Assembly: GCF_902459765.1 (NCBI RefSeq)
Contig: NZ_CABPSP010000006.1
Span: forward strand, 186,001 to 250,000
Source: Pandoraea anapnoica
GTDB lineage: Bacteria > Pseudomonadota > Gammaproteobacteria > Burkholderiales > Burkholderiaceae
Reading direction: 5' to 3'
DNA: 64,000 bases
Shown here: in pieces, positions 17,679 through 26,591 of the stretch
Position numbering within the stretch: position 1 is the first letter of the stretch
How the letters are laid out: each line of letters opens with the position of its first letter
Notes under the pieces: generated by a model
What the model saw: the letters and a program-made list of their open reading frames with translations, nothing else
Database searches by the model: none
Told to the model about the DNA's origin: nothing
Translations under genes and position numbers: made by a program

Positions 17679-19775
17679 ATGACTCAAGCCGCCGGTACGT
17701 CTTCTGTGTCACAAGCGTCGCAAGCTGCTGTGCAGGCTCCCGACGTCCGTGCGCATCCGATGCTGGAACTCACGGGCATCACCCGGCGCTTTCCGGCCGG
17801 TGAGCGTGATGTGACCGTATTGCGCGACGTCAATCTCACCATCGAAGAAGGCGAGATCGTCGCGATCATGGGGGCGTCCGGCTCGGGCAAGTCGACGCTG
17901 ATGAATATCCTCGGCTGTCTCGACCATCCGAGCGAAGGCAGCTATCGCGTTGCGGGGCGCGAGACGCGCGATCTGGATGCGGACGCGCTCGCGCAGCTGC
18001 GTCGCGAGCACTTCGGCTTCATCTTCCAGCGCTACCACCTGCTGCCGCACCTCGACGCGGCATCTAACGTGGAGATGCCGTCGGTGTACACCGGCACGCC
18101 GCATGCGGCGCGTCGTGCGCGCTCGGTGATGCTGCTGGAGCGGCTCGGGTTGGCCGATCGCACGGAACATCGTCCGAGCCAGTTGTCGGGCGGTCAGCAG
18201 CAGCGCGTGAGTATCGCGCGCGCGCTGATGAACGGCGGCGATGTGATTCTGGCCGACGAGCCGACTGGTGCACTCGATACGCGTAGCGGTCGCGAAGTCA
18301 TCCGCATTCTCAAGGAACTCAACGCGCTGGGGCACACGGTCATCATCGTGACCCATGACGAGAAGGTTGCCGCGCATGCGCGCCGCATCATCGAGATTCG
18401 CGATGGCGAGATCGTGGCCGACCGTGAGAACACGCCGGTGGAGATCGAGCCGGATGTCCCGTCGCCGGAAGAGGCTGCTGAGGAAGCCGTGGTCGCCTCG
18501 ACGCCCCCGGCCGCCGATCCCGCTTCGGTGAACGCCAGCCACGGCGGGGCGATTGCGCCGCGTCGCTGGACGGGGGGCATCGACCGCTTCGCCGAGGCGT
18601 TCCGCATGGCATGGATCGCGCTGATTTCGCACCGTCTGCGCACGTTCCTGACGATGCTCGGGATCATCATCGGCATCACGTCGGTCGTCTCCATCGTCGC
18701 CATTGGCGAAGGGGCAAAGCGCTACATGCTGGCCGAGATCGGCAGCATCGGCACGAACACGATCAACATCTATCCGGGCAAGGACTGGGGCGATAACCGC
18801 GCGACAGCAATTCAGACACTCGTGCCCGAGGACGTGCATGCACTCTCGGAGCAGATCTACGTGGACAGCGCGACGCCCGAGACGGCGCGCAGTTTGCTGC
18901 TGCGCTACCGCAATGTCGACGCGAGCGCGATGGTGACGGGCGTGGGCGAGCACTTCTTCCAGGTGCGCGGCATGAAGATCGGGCAGGGCATTGCGTTCGG
19001 TGCTGACGAAGTGCGGCGTCAGGCGCAGGTCGCCGTGATCGACCAGAACACGCGTCGCAAGCTGTTCGGCGCGAATCCGAATCCGCTGGGCGAAGTGATC
19101 TTCGTGGGCAATCTGCCGTGCGTGGTGATCGGTGTGACGGTGGAAAAGAAGAGCGCATTCGGCGACACCAAGAGCCTGAACATCTGGGTGCCTTACACGA
19201 CGGCGGCGGGGCGTCTTTTCGGTCAGCGCAACGTCGACAGCATTACGGTGCGTGTGCGTGACGGACAGCCGAGCAAGGCCGCCGAGAAGAGTCTGGAGAC
19301 GCTCATGACGCAGCGTCACGGCCGCAAGGACTTCTTCACGTACAACATGGACAGCGTGGTGAAGACGGTCGAAAAGACGAGTCAGTCGCTCACGTTGCTG
19401 CTGTCGCTGATCGCGGTGATTTCGCTGGTCGTGGGCGGTATCGGTGTGATGAACATCATGATCGTGTCGGTCACGGAGCGTACGCGGGAGATTGGTATTC
19501 GGATGGCGGTCGGGGCGCGTCAGAGCGACATCATGCAGCAGTTCCTGGTGGAGGCCGTCATGGTGTGTCTGATGGGCGGCGCGATCGGGATTGCACTTTC
19601 GTTTGGGGCGAGCTTCCTGTTCTCGCTGTTCGTCGAGAAGTGGAAGATGGTGTTTTCGATGGGCTCTGTCGTCACAGCATTCCTGTGTTCGACGCTCATC
19701 GGCGTGGTGTTCGGGTTCATGCCAGCGCGCAATGCCGCGCGACTCGACCCGGTCGAAGCGCTTGCACGCGATTGA
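17679..19775 (+). CDS. macB: MacB-like ABC transporter, fused ATPase and permease
   Basis: 698 residues. The N-terminal ATPase has Walker A GASGSGKST (about residues 65-73), signature LSGGQQQR (about 169-176) and Walker B with ILADEPTGALD (about 188-200). The permease half has the first helix after residue 310 (RTFLTMLGIIIGITSVVSIV), a large periplasmic domain and three C-terminal helices ending in FMPARNAARLDPVEALARD, the classic MacB/FtsX ending. The protein is about 50 residues longer than E. coli MacB because of a 27-residue leader before MLELTGITRRF and an acidic/alanine-rich linker near 245-290. GGGAG precedes the ATG. It pairs with the adaptor upstream and the outer-membrane factor downstream to form an efflux conduit. 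Confidence 0.92.
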   Translation: MTQAAGTSSVSQASQAAVQAPDVRAHPMLELTGITRRFPAGERDVTVLRDVNLTIEEGEIVAIMGASGSGKSTLMNILGCLDHPSEGSYRVAGRETRDLDADALAQLRREHFGFIFQRYHLLPHLDAASNVEMPSVYTGTPHAARRARSVMLLERLGLADRTEHRPSQLSGGQQQRVSIARALMNGGDVILADEPTGALDTRSGREVIRILKELNALGHTVIIVTHDEKVAAHARRIIEIRDGEIVADRENTPVEIEPDVPSPEEAAEEAVVASTPPAADPASVNASHGGAIAPRRWTGGIDRFAEAFRMAWIALISHRLRTFLTMLGIIIGITSVVSIVAIGEGAKRYMLAEIGSIGTNTINIYPGKDWGDNRATAIQTLVPEDVHALSEQIYVDSATPETARSLLLRYRNVDASAMVTGVGEHFFQVRGMKIGQGIAFGADEVRRQAQVAVIDQNTRRKLFGANPNPLGEVIFVGNLPCVVIGVTVEKKSAFGDTKSLNIWVPYTTAAGRLFGQRNVDSITVRVRDGQPSKAAEKSLETLMTQRHGRKDFFTYNMDSVVKTVEKTSQSLTLLLSLIAVISLVVGGIGVMNIMIVSVTERTREIGIRMAVGARQSDIMQQFLVEAVMVCLMGGAIGIALSFGASFLFSLFVEKWKMVFSMGSVVTAFLCSTLIGVVFGFMPARNAARLDPVEALARD

Positions 19776-19786
19776 GGTATAGCCAG

Positions 19787-21274
19787 ATGACCAGAATGAA
19801 ATCTATTACTTGCCACCCGTTCGCTTCGGCGCATTCGTGCGGCACGCCGACGGTGCTGCGTCGTATGGTCCTCGCGCTGGCGAGCGCCGCAGCGCTGCTC
19901 ACGGGCTGCGCCGGTGTGCGTCACGACACGTTGCCTGCGGTGCCGGTACCTGCGCAGTGGGCGGGTGCGACGGGGACATCGGGGGCCTCCGGGGCATCGC
20001 CCGTCGCCGCTGGCAACACCGCAACGATTGCCCCCGACTTCTGGCGTGCATTCGGCGACCCGGTGCTGGACCGTCTGATCACCGATGTACTGGCCGTCAA
20101 CAACGATCTGGCGGCGGCGGGGATTCGCGTCTATCGCGCACAATTGCAGGCGGGGTTGGCGGATACGAACCTCACGCCGTCCGTGACCGTTGGCGGCAAC
20201 GCGACCGTACAACGCACGCTGGATACCCATGTGATGGGGCGTAAGAGCACCCTGTCGGCGCAGGCATCGTACGAGCTGGATCTGTGGGGAAAACTCGCCG
20301 CGCAACGTGATGCGGCGCGCTGGGAGTACGAGGCGACCGACGCCGACCGCGAATCCGCGCGTCTGTCGATCATCGGTACGACGGCGCAGCTGTACTGGAC
20401 GATCGGCTTCCTGAATCAGCAGATCGCCAACACCGAAGGCAATATCGCTTATAGCGAACGGATTCTGGCGCTGGTGCGCTCACGCTATGCGGCGGGGGCG
20501 GTGTCGGGGCTGGATGTCGCGCAGACGGAGGGCAATCTGGCCGATCAGCGCGCGGCGCTCACGCAGTTGTTGCAGCAGCGCACGGAGAACCGCAACGCAC
20601 TGGCGATTCTGTTCGACCGTCCCCCCGAGCAGGCGGCCGCCGAGCCGTCGACGCTACCTACGCAGGCGTTGCCTGTCGTACCGGCGGGATTGCCTGCGGA
20701 GTTGCTTGGCCGTCGTCCAGACCTGCGCGCCGCGGAGTTGCGTTTGCGTGGGACACTCGCTAACGTCGACATCACCCGCACGAGCTTTTACCCGACGTTC
20801 ACGCTGACGGGGCAGGTGGGGACGACGAGTACGTCGCTGGAGCGCGTATTGCAGAACCCGATCGGTTCGCTGGGGGTGGGGCTGGCCCTGCCGTTCATCC
20901 AGTGGAATACGATGCAGTTGCAGATCAAGGTGTCGCAGACGCAGTACGAGGAAGCGGTGGTGAATTTCCGCAAGAGCCTCTTTACGGCACTGAGCGAAGT
21001 CGAGAACGCTCTATCAGCCCGTGAGCAACTGACGCGCGAGGCAGAGCAACGCACGCTGTCGCTGGTGCAGGCACAGCGTGCCGAGACCTTGCTGCGTTCG
21101 CGCTATCAGGCGGGCGCTATCGGGGTGCAGCAGTGGCTGGAGCAGTTGCAGTTGCTGCGCAACGCGCAAACGGCCGACGCGCAAGTGCGCTTGAATCGCT
21201 TGAACAACCGCATGGCGCTGTACAAGGCGCTGGGCGGGGCAGGCAATGCGTCGGATGTGAATCCGCCTGCTTGA
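19787..21274 (+). CDS. Outer-membrane efflux factor, NodT/TolC-type lipoprotein
   Basis: 495 residues from ATG 19787, which lies 11 bases after the macB stop with GAGG upstream. The N-terminus carries a lipoprotein signal with lipobox LLTGC (Cys about 41). Two outer-membrane-efflux repeats follow, with family motifs such as DLWGKLAAQRDAARWEYEATDADRESA in the first and LLGRRPDLRAAELRL leading into the second, then LPFIQWNTMQLQIKVSQTQYEEAV. This is the channel partner of MacA-MacB. The frame is open for 74 codons further upstream inside macB, but those residues are not protein-like and are not counted. Confidence 0.93.
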   Translation: MTRMKSITCHPFASAHSCGTPTVLRRMVLALASAAALLTGCAGVRHDTLPAVPVPAQWAGATGTSGASGASPVAAGNTATIAPDFWRAFGDPVLDRLITDVLAVNNDLAAAGIRVYRAQLQAGLADTNLTPSVTVGGNATVQRTLDTHVMGRKSTLSAQASYELDLWGKLAAQRDAARWEYEATDADRESARLSIIGTTAQLYWTIGFLNQQIANTEGNIAYSERILALVRSRYAAGAVSGLDVAQTEGNLADQRAALTQLLQQRTENRNALAILFDRPPEQAAAEPSTLPTQALPVVPAGLPAELLGRRPDLRAAELRLRGTLANVDITRTSFYPTFTLTGQVGTTSTSLERVLQNPIGSLGVGLALPFIQWNTMQLQIKVSQTQYEEAVVNFRKSLFTALSEVENALSAREQLTREAEQRTLSLVQAQRAETLLRSRYQAGAIGVQQWLEQLQLLRNAQTADAQVRLNRLNNRMALYKALGGAGNASDVNPPA

Positions 21275-21346
21275 GTGTGTAATATCGAGCGTGGTTTGAA
21301 TCTGCGACTGCATCGCGACGCGTGAGGTCATCCTAGGCCATACATC

Positions 21347-22174
21347 ATGAATCGACGGACATCCGCTTTAACACCCGATTGGGTGAAGCATGCACAGCCG
21401 ATCGAGGGCGTGGAGCGCTTCGAGGCCTGGTTTCGCGGTAACGCTTATTCGATGCATCGCCATGACACCTACGCGATTGGCCGCACGCTCGCGGGTGTTC
21501 AGAGTTTCAGCTATCGGCGGGGGCAGCGAAACAGTCTGCCCGGCAACACGATGGTGCTGCATCCCGACGAACCGCACGACGGTCAGGCGGGCACCGACGA
21601 GGGATTCCGGTATCGCATGATCTACGTGCATCCGTCGCTGTTTCAGGACGTGCTTGGCGGGCAAGCGCTGCCGTTCGTCGAAGGGGGCGTGACGACGGAT
21701 CCGCGTCTGGCGGCAGCGACCGAAACGTTGCTGCAACACGTTAGCCACACGCTGGAACCACTTGAACAGAGCGACGCGCTGACGGAACTGGCCCACGCGC
21801 TTGCGGCCGTCTCAGGCGCGCCTGCGCGGAAGACGAAGGGCGACTATCTGGCGGCGCGGCGTGCGCGTGATTACCTGCATACGCACAGCGCACGGGTCGT
21901 CACGCTGGACGAACTCGAAGCGGCGACAGGGCGGGATCGCTGGAGTCTGTCGCGCGACTTTCGCACGTTCTACGGCACAAGTCCGTACCGGTATCTGACG
22001 ATGCGACGTCTCGACGACGTGCGTCACCAGTTGCTTACGGGCACATCCCTCGTCGATGCGGCTGCTACGGCAGGTTTTGCCGATCAGAGCCATATGACGC
22101 GCCATTTCTCGAAGACCTTCGGACTGACGCCCGGCCGCTGGCTTCAGGTCGCGAGCGGCATTCTGCCGGGCTAG
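21347..22174 (+). CDS. AraC-family transcriptional regulator
   Basis: 275 residues. The N-terminal cupin-like sensor (about residues 15-110) includes WFRGNAYSMHRHDTYAIGRT and an HPDEPHDGQAG strand. The C-terminal AraC/XylS double helix-turn-helix lies at about 175-270 (VTLDELEAATGRDRWSLSRDFRTFYG, then AAATAGFADQSHMTRHFSKTFGLTPGRW). The 3' 290 bases recur at 24968-25259 with 17 differences, of which only one changes an amino acid. The ligand is unknown. In the presumed ancestral layout it preceded the cupin and YdeI-like genes now at 25340-26434. Confidence 0.9.
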   Translation: MNRRTSALTPDWVKHAQPIEGVERFEAWFRGNAYSMHRHDTYAIGRTLAGVQSFSYRRGQRNSLPGNTMVLHPDEPHDGQAGTDEGFRYRMIYVHPSLFQDVLGGQALPFVEGGVTTDPRLAAATETLLQHVSHTLEPLEQSDALTELAHALAAVSGAPARKTKGDYLAARRARDYLHTHSARVVTLDELEAATGRDRWSLSRDFRTFYGTSPYRYLTMRRLDDVRHQLLTGTSLVDAAATAGFADQSHMTRHFSKTFGLTPGRWLQVASGILPG

Positions 22175-22178
22175 AACA
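21887..22178 (+). repeat. Segmental duplication, left copy (araC 3' end)
   Basis: 292 bases match 24968-25259 with no gaps and 17 mismatches by eye (about 94 percent). The match starts inside the AraC coding region and ends four bases after its stop codon. Beyond it the left copy jumps directly to a YdeI-like fragment, losing 779 bases relative to the right copy. Confidence 0.9.
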
Positions 22179-22187
22179 GCCAGGGGG

Positions 22188-22362
22188 AAGAAGGAAAGCG
22201 ACGAGCACTGGTTGCAGCGCTTCACCCCACGCACGGCTAACAGCATCTGGGCCAAGCTGAATGCAGAACGAGCATAGGCCTTGATCGCCGAAGGCAGAAT
22301 GCGCCCGTCAGGAATGCGAGAAATCGAAAAAGCCAAAGCGGATGGACGGTGGCAAGCGGCTT
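22188..22362 (+). pseudogene. YdeI-like gene fragment, remnant of a duplication
   Basis: 175 bases align without gaps to 26048-26222, the middle of the intact YdeI-like gene. The reading frame KKESDEHWLQRFTP ... WAKLNAERA is broken by an in-frame TAG where the intact copy reads ERAEALI. Both the 5' half of the gene and everything after GRWQAA are missing. It follows the araC stop by 13 bases, so a deletion removed the intervening cupin gene and the YdeI start. No function is expected. Confidence 0.85.
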
Positions 22363-22438
22363 CGACGTGCGAATTTACCCGGCTTTTGCGCCGCGGCCGG
22401 TGGTGGGAAATCTCCTGCAACGCAGCTTCTGCTCGGGT

Positions 22439-23368
22439 TTATGCGACGGAATCGGTGAGAGGCAAACATACCGCATCCCTTTCCAGTGTTTCGATCAGTG
22501 CGTCGCGCATCACCGCGACGGGTCGCACAAGACGGCCAGGCAGCACGGCATGCACGAGCCACACGTTCAGTCCGCTATTGAACTCAGGCACATCGACGAT
22601 CTGCAGCGCATTGCGATGCGGGCTGCGCGCCAGCACTTCAGGCGCAGCGAGCCCGACGCCCAAAGCGCGCGCGACCAGCGACAACTGTAGTTCCGAACCG
22701 AACGCTTCGACAGCGACGTTGAACGGCAAACCTGCCGCAGACATGGCGCGACTCAGTGCTGAACGCATTCCGCAACCGTCCTGGTTCAACACCCAGGGAT
22801 AAATCGCCAGATCGGCGAGCGAGACGGGTTTGTCGGGCAGACTGAACGAGCGCGGCGCGACGACGACCGTGGGCTTATAGGCGAGAAGCGTCGACGTCAG
22901 GCCTGCCGGCAATGGCACGCCTTCAGGCAAAAGAACGACGACCGCGTCCGCCTTCGCCTTTTCGATGCCCTCCAGCAGTCCCGGCGACCAGCCCGCTGTC
23001 ACGCGCAGCGTCAGATTCGGAAATGCGGCACGCAGACGATCGATGGGTTGCTCCAACGCCATCTCAGACAAAAACGGCGGTACCCCGATCCTAAACTCGC
23101 CTGCCGGCTCGCTATCAGGCGACGCGACGGCCAGCAGGTCGTCGACCGCGCGTAGCACCGCGCGCGCAAGGCCATAGACGTCGCTTCCGGCCGCCGTCGG
23201 CTTGAGCGGCTTGCTCTGCCGGTCGAGCAGCTCGATGCCGAGCATCGTTTCCAGATTCTGGACTCGGCGCGTGAGTCCCGGCTGAGTCAAAAACAGTCTC
23301 TCTGCGGCCCGCACCATTGAGCCGCTTTCGACCACAGCCACGAAAGCCTGCAAGTCTCGCGTGTTCAT
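22439..23368 (-). CDS. LysR-family transcriptional regulator, divergent from an MFS gene
   Basis: 309 residues from MNTRDLQAFVAVVESGSM; three ATG/ATA-like codons upstream would add nine residues but the family start fits 23368. The winged HTH lies in residues 1-60 (MVRAAERLFLTQPGLTRRVQNLE). The substrate-binding domain spans about 90-300, with GEFRIGVPPFLSEMALEQP at its start. It is transcribed divergently from the MFS transporter at 23468 across a 99-base AT-rich gap, the usual LysR layout, so it probably controls that transporter. Both genes lie between the two copies of the duplicated block, which suggests a later insertion. Confidence 0.9.
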   Translation of the reverse strand: MNTRDLQAFVAVVESGSMVRAAERLFLTQPGLTRRVQNLETMLGIELLDRQSKPLKPTAAGSDVYGLARAVLRAVDDLLAVASPDSEPAGEFRIGVPPFLSEMALEQPIDRLRAAFPNLTLRVTAGWSPGLLEGIEKAKADAVVVLLPEGVPLPAGLTSTLLAYKPTVVVAPRSFSLPDKPVSLADLAIYPWVLNQDGCGMRSALSRAMSAAGLPFNVAVEAFGSELQLSLVARALGVGLAAPEVLARSPHRNALQIVDVPEFNSGLNVWLVHAVLPGRLVRPVAVMRDALIETLERDAVCLPLTDSVA

Positions 23369-23378
23369 TAAACAATCT

Positions 23379-23416
23379 CGCATAAACATTATCAAGATAA
23401 TTCAATTGTCGCATAA
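23379..23416. promoter_or_regulatory. Candidate LysR operator between divergent LysR and MFS genes
   Basis: CGCATAA occurs at 23379-23385 and again at 23410-23416, 31 bases apart (about three helical turns). Between them is the perfect dyad ATTATC-AA-GATAAT at 23388-23401. The segment is much more AT-rich than its surroundings and lies just upstream of both starts, as expected for an autoregulated LysR site. Confidence 0.5.
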
Positions 23417-23467
23417 CGTTCTCGTTCTTAGGATAAGCCACACTCGTACACCCGGAAGCCCAAACCC

Positions 23468-24769
23468 ATGAGTCAACCTGCTGACACTTGCGCGCGCAAA
23501 CTGCCCTCCGCTTCGCTGCCCTCACTGCAAGCGGATGCATCCCCAGGCGGTGACCTGACCACGCCATTGACGATTTTTTTTGCCGCCGCCATCGGCGTCA
23601 TCGTCGTGAACCTAACCGCCGCGCAACCTCTGACGGGGCCTGTCAGCCGAGCATTGACTCTGCCACCAGAGCTTGCCGGCATGATCGCAATGCTCCCGCA
23701 ACTCGGCTACGCCGCGGGTCTGCTATTGCTCGTACCCCTATGCGACCTTCTTGAAAATCGCCGCCTGATCGTCTGGACGCTCGCCTGCTGCGCGATGTTC
23801 CTCGGATTCGCGTCGCTCGCGCGATCGGGCTGGCTGTTTCTGGCATCGGTGTTCATGGCGGGGGCGACATCGAGCGTGATCCAGATGCTCGTGCCGATGG
23901 CGGCGTCGATGGCGCCTGAAAGCCGGCGCGGACGCGCAGTCGGCAACGTGATGAGCGGCCTGATGCTGGGTATTTTGTTGTCGCGACCGCTCGCGAGCCT
24001 GATCGGCGGAGCGTTTGGCTGGCGTGCGTTCTATGGCATCGCGGCGTTGGCCGACTTGCTGCTTGCTGTCGTGCTGCTGACTCGGTTGCCGAGTCACACG
24101 CCGCAGACGGCTGCTCGCTACTTGGACTTGCTGCGTTCGCTGTGGACCTTGCTGCGCACCGAACGCGTCTTACAGCGTCGCGCGACGCTTGCCGCGCTCG
24201 CACTCGGTGCGTTCAGCGCGTTCTGGACAGCCATCGCACTGCTTCTTGCCCAGCCGCCGTTTTCGCTGGGTACACAAGGCATTGCTGCCTTCGCGCTGGC
24301 GGGTGCAACGGGCGCGATAGTGACGCCGCTCGCGGGCTACCTCGGCGATTGCGGGGCGGGGCGTGCGACACAAATCACCGCGCATCTGGTGATGATCGCG
24401 GCGGTACTCGTGCTCGCGACTGCCGGGGCGGGCTGGGGCGGGTTCTCCGCGGCCACGCACCCCGTCCGTGCGCTCGCATTGCTGGTAGTCGGGGCGGCGG
24501 CGCTCGACGCCGGTGTGATCGCCGATCAAACGCTCGGTCGACGCGCGATCAACCTGATCAATCCGGCGGCTCGTGGCCGCTTGAACGCGCTCTTTGTCGG
24601 CATCTTTTTCGTCGGCGGCGCAATTGGCGCTGCGCTGTCAGGCGCGGCATGGGCATGGGCGGGATGGAATGGAGTGTGCGTCGTCACACTGGGGTTCGCG
24701 GTTGCCGTGTTTTTGTTCGGCTGCTTCGACCGTGCCGCGCAGTCAGGCAAGCGATCTCGGAATGCCTGA
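23468..24769 (+). CDS. Major facilitator superfamily transporter
   Basis: 433 residues with about twelve hydrophobic helices after a 27-residue soluble leader. The first is IFFAAAIGVIVVNLTAAQPL. The loop between helices 2 and 3 reads PLCDLLENRRLIVW, a degenerate MFS motif A. A cytoplasmic loop lies near residue 220 (SHTPQTAARYLDLLRSLW). A GGAAG-type ribosome site precedes the ATG. The type is a proton-driven exporter or uptake carrier of unknown substrate. The divergent LysR gene is the likely regulator. Confidence 0.88.
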   Translation: MSQPADTCARKLPSASLPSLQADASPGGDLTTPLTIFFAAAIGVIVVNLTAAQPLTGPVSRALTLPPELAGMIAMLPQLGYAAGLLLLVPLCDLLENRRLIVWTLACCAMFLGFASLARSGWLFLASVFMAGATSSVIQMLVPMAASMAPESRRGRAVGNVMSGLMLGILLSRPLASLIGGAFGWRAFYGIAALADLLLAVVLLTRLPSHTPQTAARYLDLLRSLWTLLRTERVLQRRATLAALALGAFSAFWTAIALLLAQPPFSLGTQGIAAFALAGATGAIVTPLAGYLGDCGAGRATQITAHLVMIAAVLVLATAGAGWGGFSAATHPVRALALLVVGAAALDAGVIADQTLGRRAINLINPAARGRLNALFVGIFFVGGAIGAALSGAAWAWAGWNGVCVVTLGFAVAVFLFGCFDRAAQSGKRSRNA

Positions 24770-24967
24770 GCTCCGGCGCGATGTTCTACATCTGAGTCGC
24801 GTTGATGGAATTGGAATTCAATACTACATCCGCGAAATTTCACGACATCAATACGGAACGGCGTCGCCGAGCATTCGAGTTGAATGAGACATGGCAGTAG
24901 GCGGCTTTTCTCAAACGACGATGTTGTTGCTGACCTCCCCCCGAAAAAACGTAGCGGCGAGAAGAAT

Positions 24968-25255
24968 AGCGCGCGGGTCGTCACACTGGACGAACTCGAA
25001 GCGGCGACGGGACGGGATCGCTGGAGTCTGTCGCGCGACTTTCGCACGTTCTACGGCACAAGTCCGTACCGGTATCTGACGATGCGACGTCTCGATGATG
25101 TGCGTCATCAGTTGCTTGCGGGTACATCTCTCGTGGATGCGGCGGCTACGGCAGGTTTCGCCGATCAGAGCCATATGACGCGCCATTTCTCAAAGACCTT
25201 CGGGCTGACGCCGGGCCGCTGGCTTCAGGTTGCGAGCGGCATTCTGCCGGGCTAG
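24968..25255 (+). pseudogene. Truncated AraC regulator (C-terminal half only)
   Basis: The frame encodes the complete AraC double-HTH (RVVTLDELEAATGRDRW to GILPG) but lacks the sensor domain. It can be read from an ATG at 24884 with an unrelated leader (MRHGSRRLFSNDDVVADL) and no clear ribosome site. It is 94 percent identical at DNA level to the end of the intact gene at 21347, with only one amino-acid change in about 95, so both copies were under selection while diverging. A free DNA-binding domain could still act on the same sites, but a decaying remnant is more likely. Confidence 0.8.
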
Positions 25256-25259
25256 AACC
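24968..25259 (+). repeat. Segmental duplication, right copy (araC 3' end)
   Basis: Matches 21887-22178. The right copy continues into intact cupin and YdeI-like genes, while the left copy retains the full araC. The break on the left side of this copy is abrupt at 24968; the preceding roughly 200 bases (24770-24967) are relatively AT-rich and show no recognisable gene. Confidence 0.9.
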
Positions 25260-25339
25260 ACCACGCACAATCGTTCAATACGGCCGTGAAGGGGCATGCG
25301 TATCCTCGGCGCATTACCCCCAAAAAACCGGAGAGAACG

Positions 25340-25765
25340 ATGTCTCAATTCCCCACTCATCCCAACGCCCCGGCGGATCGCGGCCAGTGCAAGGCCATCG
25401 ACCCGATCCGCAAGATCGCGCTGATCGATGGTCACTGGCAACCTCGCGTGGTTGCCGAGATGAACGACTACCAGTTCAAGGTCGTGAAGGTCATCGGCGA
25501 GTTCCAATGGCATCAGCATGCCGATACCGACGAAACGTTCATCGTCCTGGAAGGCGAGTTGCGGATCGATTTCCGCGATGCGACGACCGGCGACGGTTCC
25601 ATCGCGCTACGCGCCGGTGAAATGGCCGTGGTGCCGAAGGGTATCGAACACAAGCCGTTTGCGGAGTCTGAAGCCAAGCTGCTGCTCATCGAGCCGCGAG
25701 GCGTGGTGAACACGGGCGACGGCGAGGCAGGGGATCGGACGGTGGCGAACGATCAGTGGATTTGA
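25340..25765 (+). CDS. Small cupin-domain protein
   Basis: 141 residues. A single cupin barrel carries the metal-site motif WHQHADTDETFIVLEGEL (two histidines and a glutamate in the first cupin motif) and GEMAVVPKGIEHKPFAE (histidine of the second). It starts at ATG 25340 with GGAGAG 5 bases upstream; an upstream in-frame ATG at 25286 lacks this. It follows the truncated araC by 84 bases and precedes the YdeI-like gene. A metal-dependent small-molecule enzyme or binding protein; the substrate cannot be assigned. Confidence 0.88.
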   Translation: MSQFPTHPNAPADRGQCKAIDPIRKIALIDGHWQPRVVAEMNDYQFKVVKVIGEFQWHQHADTDETFIVLEGELRIDFRDATTGDGSIALRAGEMAVVPKGIEHKPFAESEAKLLLIEPRGVVNTGDGEAGDRTVANDQWI

Positions 25766-25864
25766 ACTGAATATTCGCAGGGGCGTCTCGAGCGCGTTAC
25801 GATATGGCGACATCGTTGCGGCGCAAAAGTGCCACTGCCCGGATATCACGATTCAAATCGCGCT

Positions 25865-26434
25865 ATGACAGAGCCTTGTCTGACATTCTCTGACCAGAAT
25901 GAATGGGAAGACTGGTTGAAGCAAAACGGCGGAACATCCGCCGGGGTATGGCTGCGTCTGGCAAAGAAAGGGGCGGCGCAGCCAACGCTGAGCTATGCAC
26001 AGGCAGTGGAAAGCGCGCTGTGCCACGGCTGGATCGATGGGCAAAAAAAGAAGGAAAGCGATGAACACTGGTTGCAGCGCTTCACACCACGCACGGCGAA
26101 AAGCATCTGGGCCAAGCTGAATAGAGAACGAGCGGAAGCCCTGATCGCTACAGGCAGAATGCGCCCGTCAGGGATGCGAGAAATCGAAAAAGCCAAAGCG
26201 GATGGGCGGTGGCAAGCAGCTTACGACTCCCCTAAAAACTCAGTAGTCCCGGATGATTTGCAGGCCGCGTTAGACGCGAATCCTAAGGCCAAAGCGTTTT
26301 TTGCGACGCTGAATGGCCGGAATCGCTACGCGATCTTGTTTCGGATACAGAACGTCAAAAGGGCCGAGACGCGTGTGCGGAAGATTGATGAGTTCGTCGG
26401 GATGTTGAGTCGCGAGGAAACCATTCACGCCTGA
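25865..26434 (+). CDS. YdeI/OmpD-associated family protein
   Basis: 189 residues, the normal size for this family. Recognisable features are WEDWLKQNGGTSAGVWLRLAKKG near the start, SALCHGWIDGQKK, the charged segment WLQRFTPRTAKSIWAKLN, and the C-terminal lysine/arginine-rich helical region ending RKIDEFVGML. The family is small, cytoplasmic and of uncertain role; some members are linked to resistance to cationic peptides or cell-envelope stress. Its middle third is duplicated as a pseudogene at 22188-22362. The start at 25865 was chosen by family alignment; an upstream ATG adds 12 residues. Confidence 0.85.
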   Translation: MTEPCLTFSDQNEWEDWLKQNGGTSAGVWLRLAKKGAAQPTLSYAQAVESALCHGWIDGQKKKESDEHWLQRFTPRTAKSIWAKLNRERAEALIATGRMRPSGMREIEKAKADGRWQAAYDSPKNSVVPDDLQAALDANPKAKAFFATLNGRNRYAILFRIQNVKRAETRVRKIDEFVGMLSREETIHA

Positions 26435-26591
26435 ACCGGAAAGTTCGGGAGACGGGGTTGATGCTGCTGATTGCGGGGAAGTCCGGAGCCGGATTGGGTG
26501 TCGGACGACGGGCATAGCTTGTCCGGAGCAATACCCGTTGACGCTGGAAGATGCGCCCGCGTGAGGCCTCGGCGGGCGAATCATCAGTGCG

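Noticed and set aside
24770-24967. Possible mobile-element remnant between the MFS gene and the araC fragment
   Set aside because: The stretch is AT-richer, but no transposase pieces, terminal repeats or target duplications could be seen.
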